DNA from: Clostridia bacterium
GTDB taxonomy: Bacteria; Bacillota; Clostridia; Christensenellales; Aristaeellaceae
Direction: 5' to 3'
DNA: 5,557 bases
Assembly: GCA_017471125.1 (NCBI GenBank)
Contig: JAFUWR010000377.1
Location: 1-5,557 of the forward strand
Part shown: positions 5,328 to 5,557 of the stretch, piece after piece
Position numbering within the stretch: the first letter of the stretch is position 1
Layout: each line of letters begins with the position of its first letter
Made by a program: the position numbers and the translations under genes
Notes under the pieces: generated by a model
The model's database searches: none
The model's input: only the letters and a program-made list of their open reading frames with translations
What the model was told of the DNA's origin: nothing

Positions 5328-5557
5328 CTACTCTTCATCTAAAAAGCAACTAACAATCCATCGTCTGAGAGTGATACTTTTAATCACGTCATGAGTAAGA
5401 TCATTGATAGTATCGAACAATCTATCAAGGACGTGATTGAGAGATTTGAATACTTCATTTCTGAATCCCATAGAACGAAGTTGTTTCCATATTTGTTCTA
5501 TGGGGTTCATCTCCGGAGTGTAAGGTGGTATGAACAACAGCTTTATATTGTCCGGCA
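5328..5557 (-). CDS. IS630-family transposase, C-terminal part (DDE domain), 5' end outside the window
   Basis: The open frame enters from the right edge and ends at TAG 5328-5330; about 75 residues are visible. PDNIKLLFIPPYTPEMNPIEQIWKQLR is the characteristic end of the IS630/Tc1-mariner DDE catalytic domain, and the Glu of NPIEQIW (codon 5496-5498) is the third catalytic acidic residue. The enzyme cuts and joins DNA at the element ends. The TTG at 5535-5537 is not a real start, because family sequence continues upstream of it to the edge. The codons are AT-rich, unlike the neighbouring genes, which suggests recent arrival from another genome. The visible part carries no frameshift or stop; whether the whole gene is intact cannot be judged here. 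Confidence 0.9.
   Translation of the reverse strand, partial: PDNIKLLFIPPYTPEMNPIEQIWKQLRSMGFRNEVFKSLNHVLDRLFDTINDLTHDVIKSITLRRWIVSCFLDEE
5382..5438. repeat. Nested inverted repeats in the transposase coding sequence
   Basis: AATCACGTC (5382-5390) is complementary to 5430-5438, and inside it TTGATAG (5404-5410) to 5422-5428. Together they give 9 + 7 bp with a 13-nt bulge on one side, one unpaired base on the other and an 11-nt loop. The structure lies within coding sequence. Confidence 0.45.
5465..5506. repeat. 15-bp hairpin over the catalytic Glu codon of the transposase
   Basis: CCCATAGAAC (5467-5476) is perfectly complementary to 5495-5504. Pairing extends to 5465-5479 with 5492-5506 when two G-U pairs are allowed, leaving a 12-nt loop. 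One arm contains the codon of the catalytic Glu (5496-5498). Confidence 0.5.

Larger units (their letters stand above)
5300..5557 (-). mobile_element. IS630-family insertion sequence, one end only
   Basis: The transposase 3' end plus a short AT-rich tail. Base composition changes sharply near 5300, from GC-rich to AT-rich. The exact boundary cannot be set because the other terminal inverted repeat lies outside the window; 5300 is an estimate. IS630 elements normally insert at TA, and several TA steps exist in 5310-5330. Confidence 0.7.

Noticed and set aside
1..5557. CRISPR array, tRNA or rRNA genes, phage attachment sites
   Set aside because: No regularly spaced repeats, cloverleaf-like segments or rRNA-like sequence were seen.

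Overview
The window reads as chromosomal DNA from a GC-rich member of the Firmicutes, most likely Clostridia of the Oscillospirales type. The reasons are a DnaK of the Gram-positive type (it lacks the extra N-terminal segment of proteobacterial DnaK), strong purine-rich Shine-Dalgarno sites before almost every gene, and an E2-like protein / acyl-CoA ligase pair resembling clostridial proteins. Genus-level placement is not possible by eye.

Layout. Positions 1-1410 (minus) hold the first 470 codons of a DnaK/Hsp70 chaperone that runs off the left edge. Positions 1411-1631 form an AT-rich divergent promoter region with an extended -10 for each direction. On the plus strand follow three genes: a free-standing E2-type acyltransferase-fold protein (1632-2510), an AMP-forming acyl-CoA ligase (2531-4243) and a small acylphosphatase (4309-4578). 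A 17-bp hairpin lies between the ligase and the acylphosphatase. A class-I glutamine amidotransferase of the PuuD/peptidase C26 family (4569-5276, minus) converges on the acylphosphatase. The two genes overlap by 10 bp inside a perfect palindrome. The right edge (about 5300-5557) is the end of an AT-rich IS630-family insertion sequence, with the C-terminal part of its transposase on the minus strand.

How the genes may work together. The E2-like protein and the ligase are 20 bp apart behind one promoter and are very likely co-transcribed. The ligase should activate a carboxylic acid to acyl-AMP and then acyl-CoA. The E2-like protein has the fold of CoA-dependent acyltransferases, but Glu replaces the catalytic His of the DHxxxDG-type motif, so its activity is uncertain. 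The acylphosphatase may be expressed by read-through past the hairpin. The amidotransferase is a separate unit whose promoter sits at or inside the edge of the insertion sequence.

Most noteworthy points: the His-to-Glu E2-like protein paired with a ligase; a DnaK outside the usual hrcA-grpE-dnaK order, with no CIRCE operator and with substitutions in its substrate-binding domain; two strong hairpins at gene junctions; and two nested hairpins in the transposase coding sequence. I see no strong evidence of a wholly new system.
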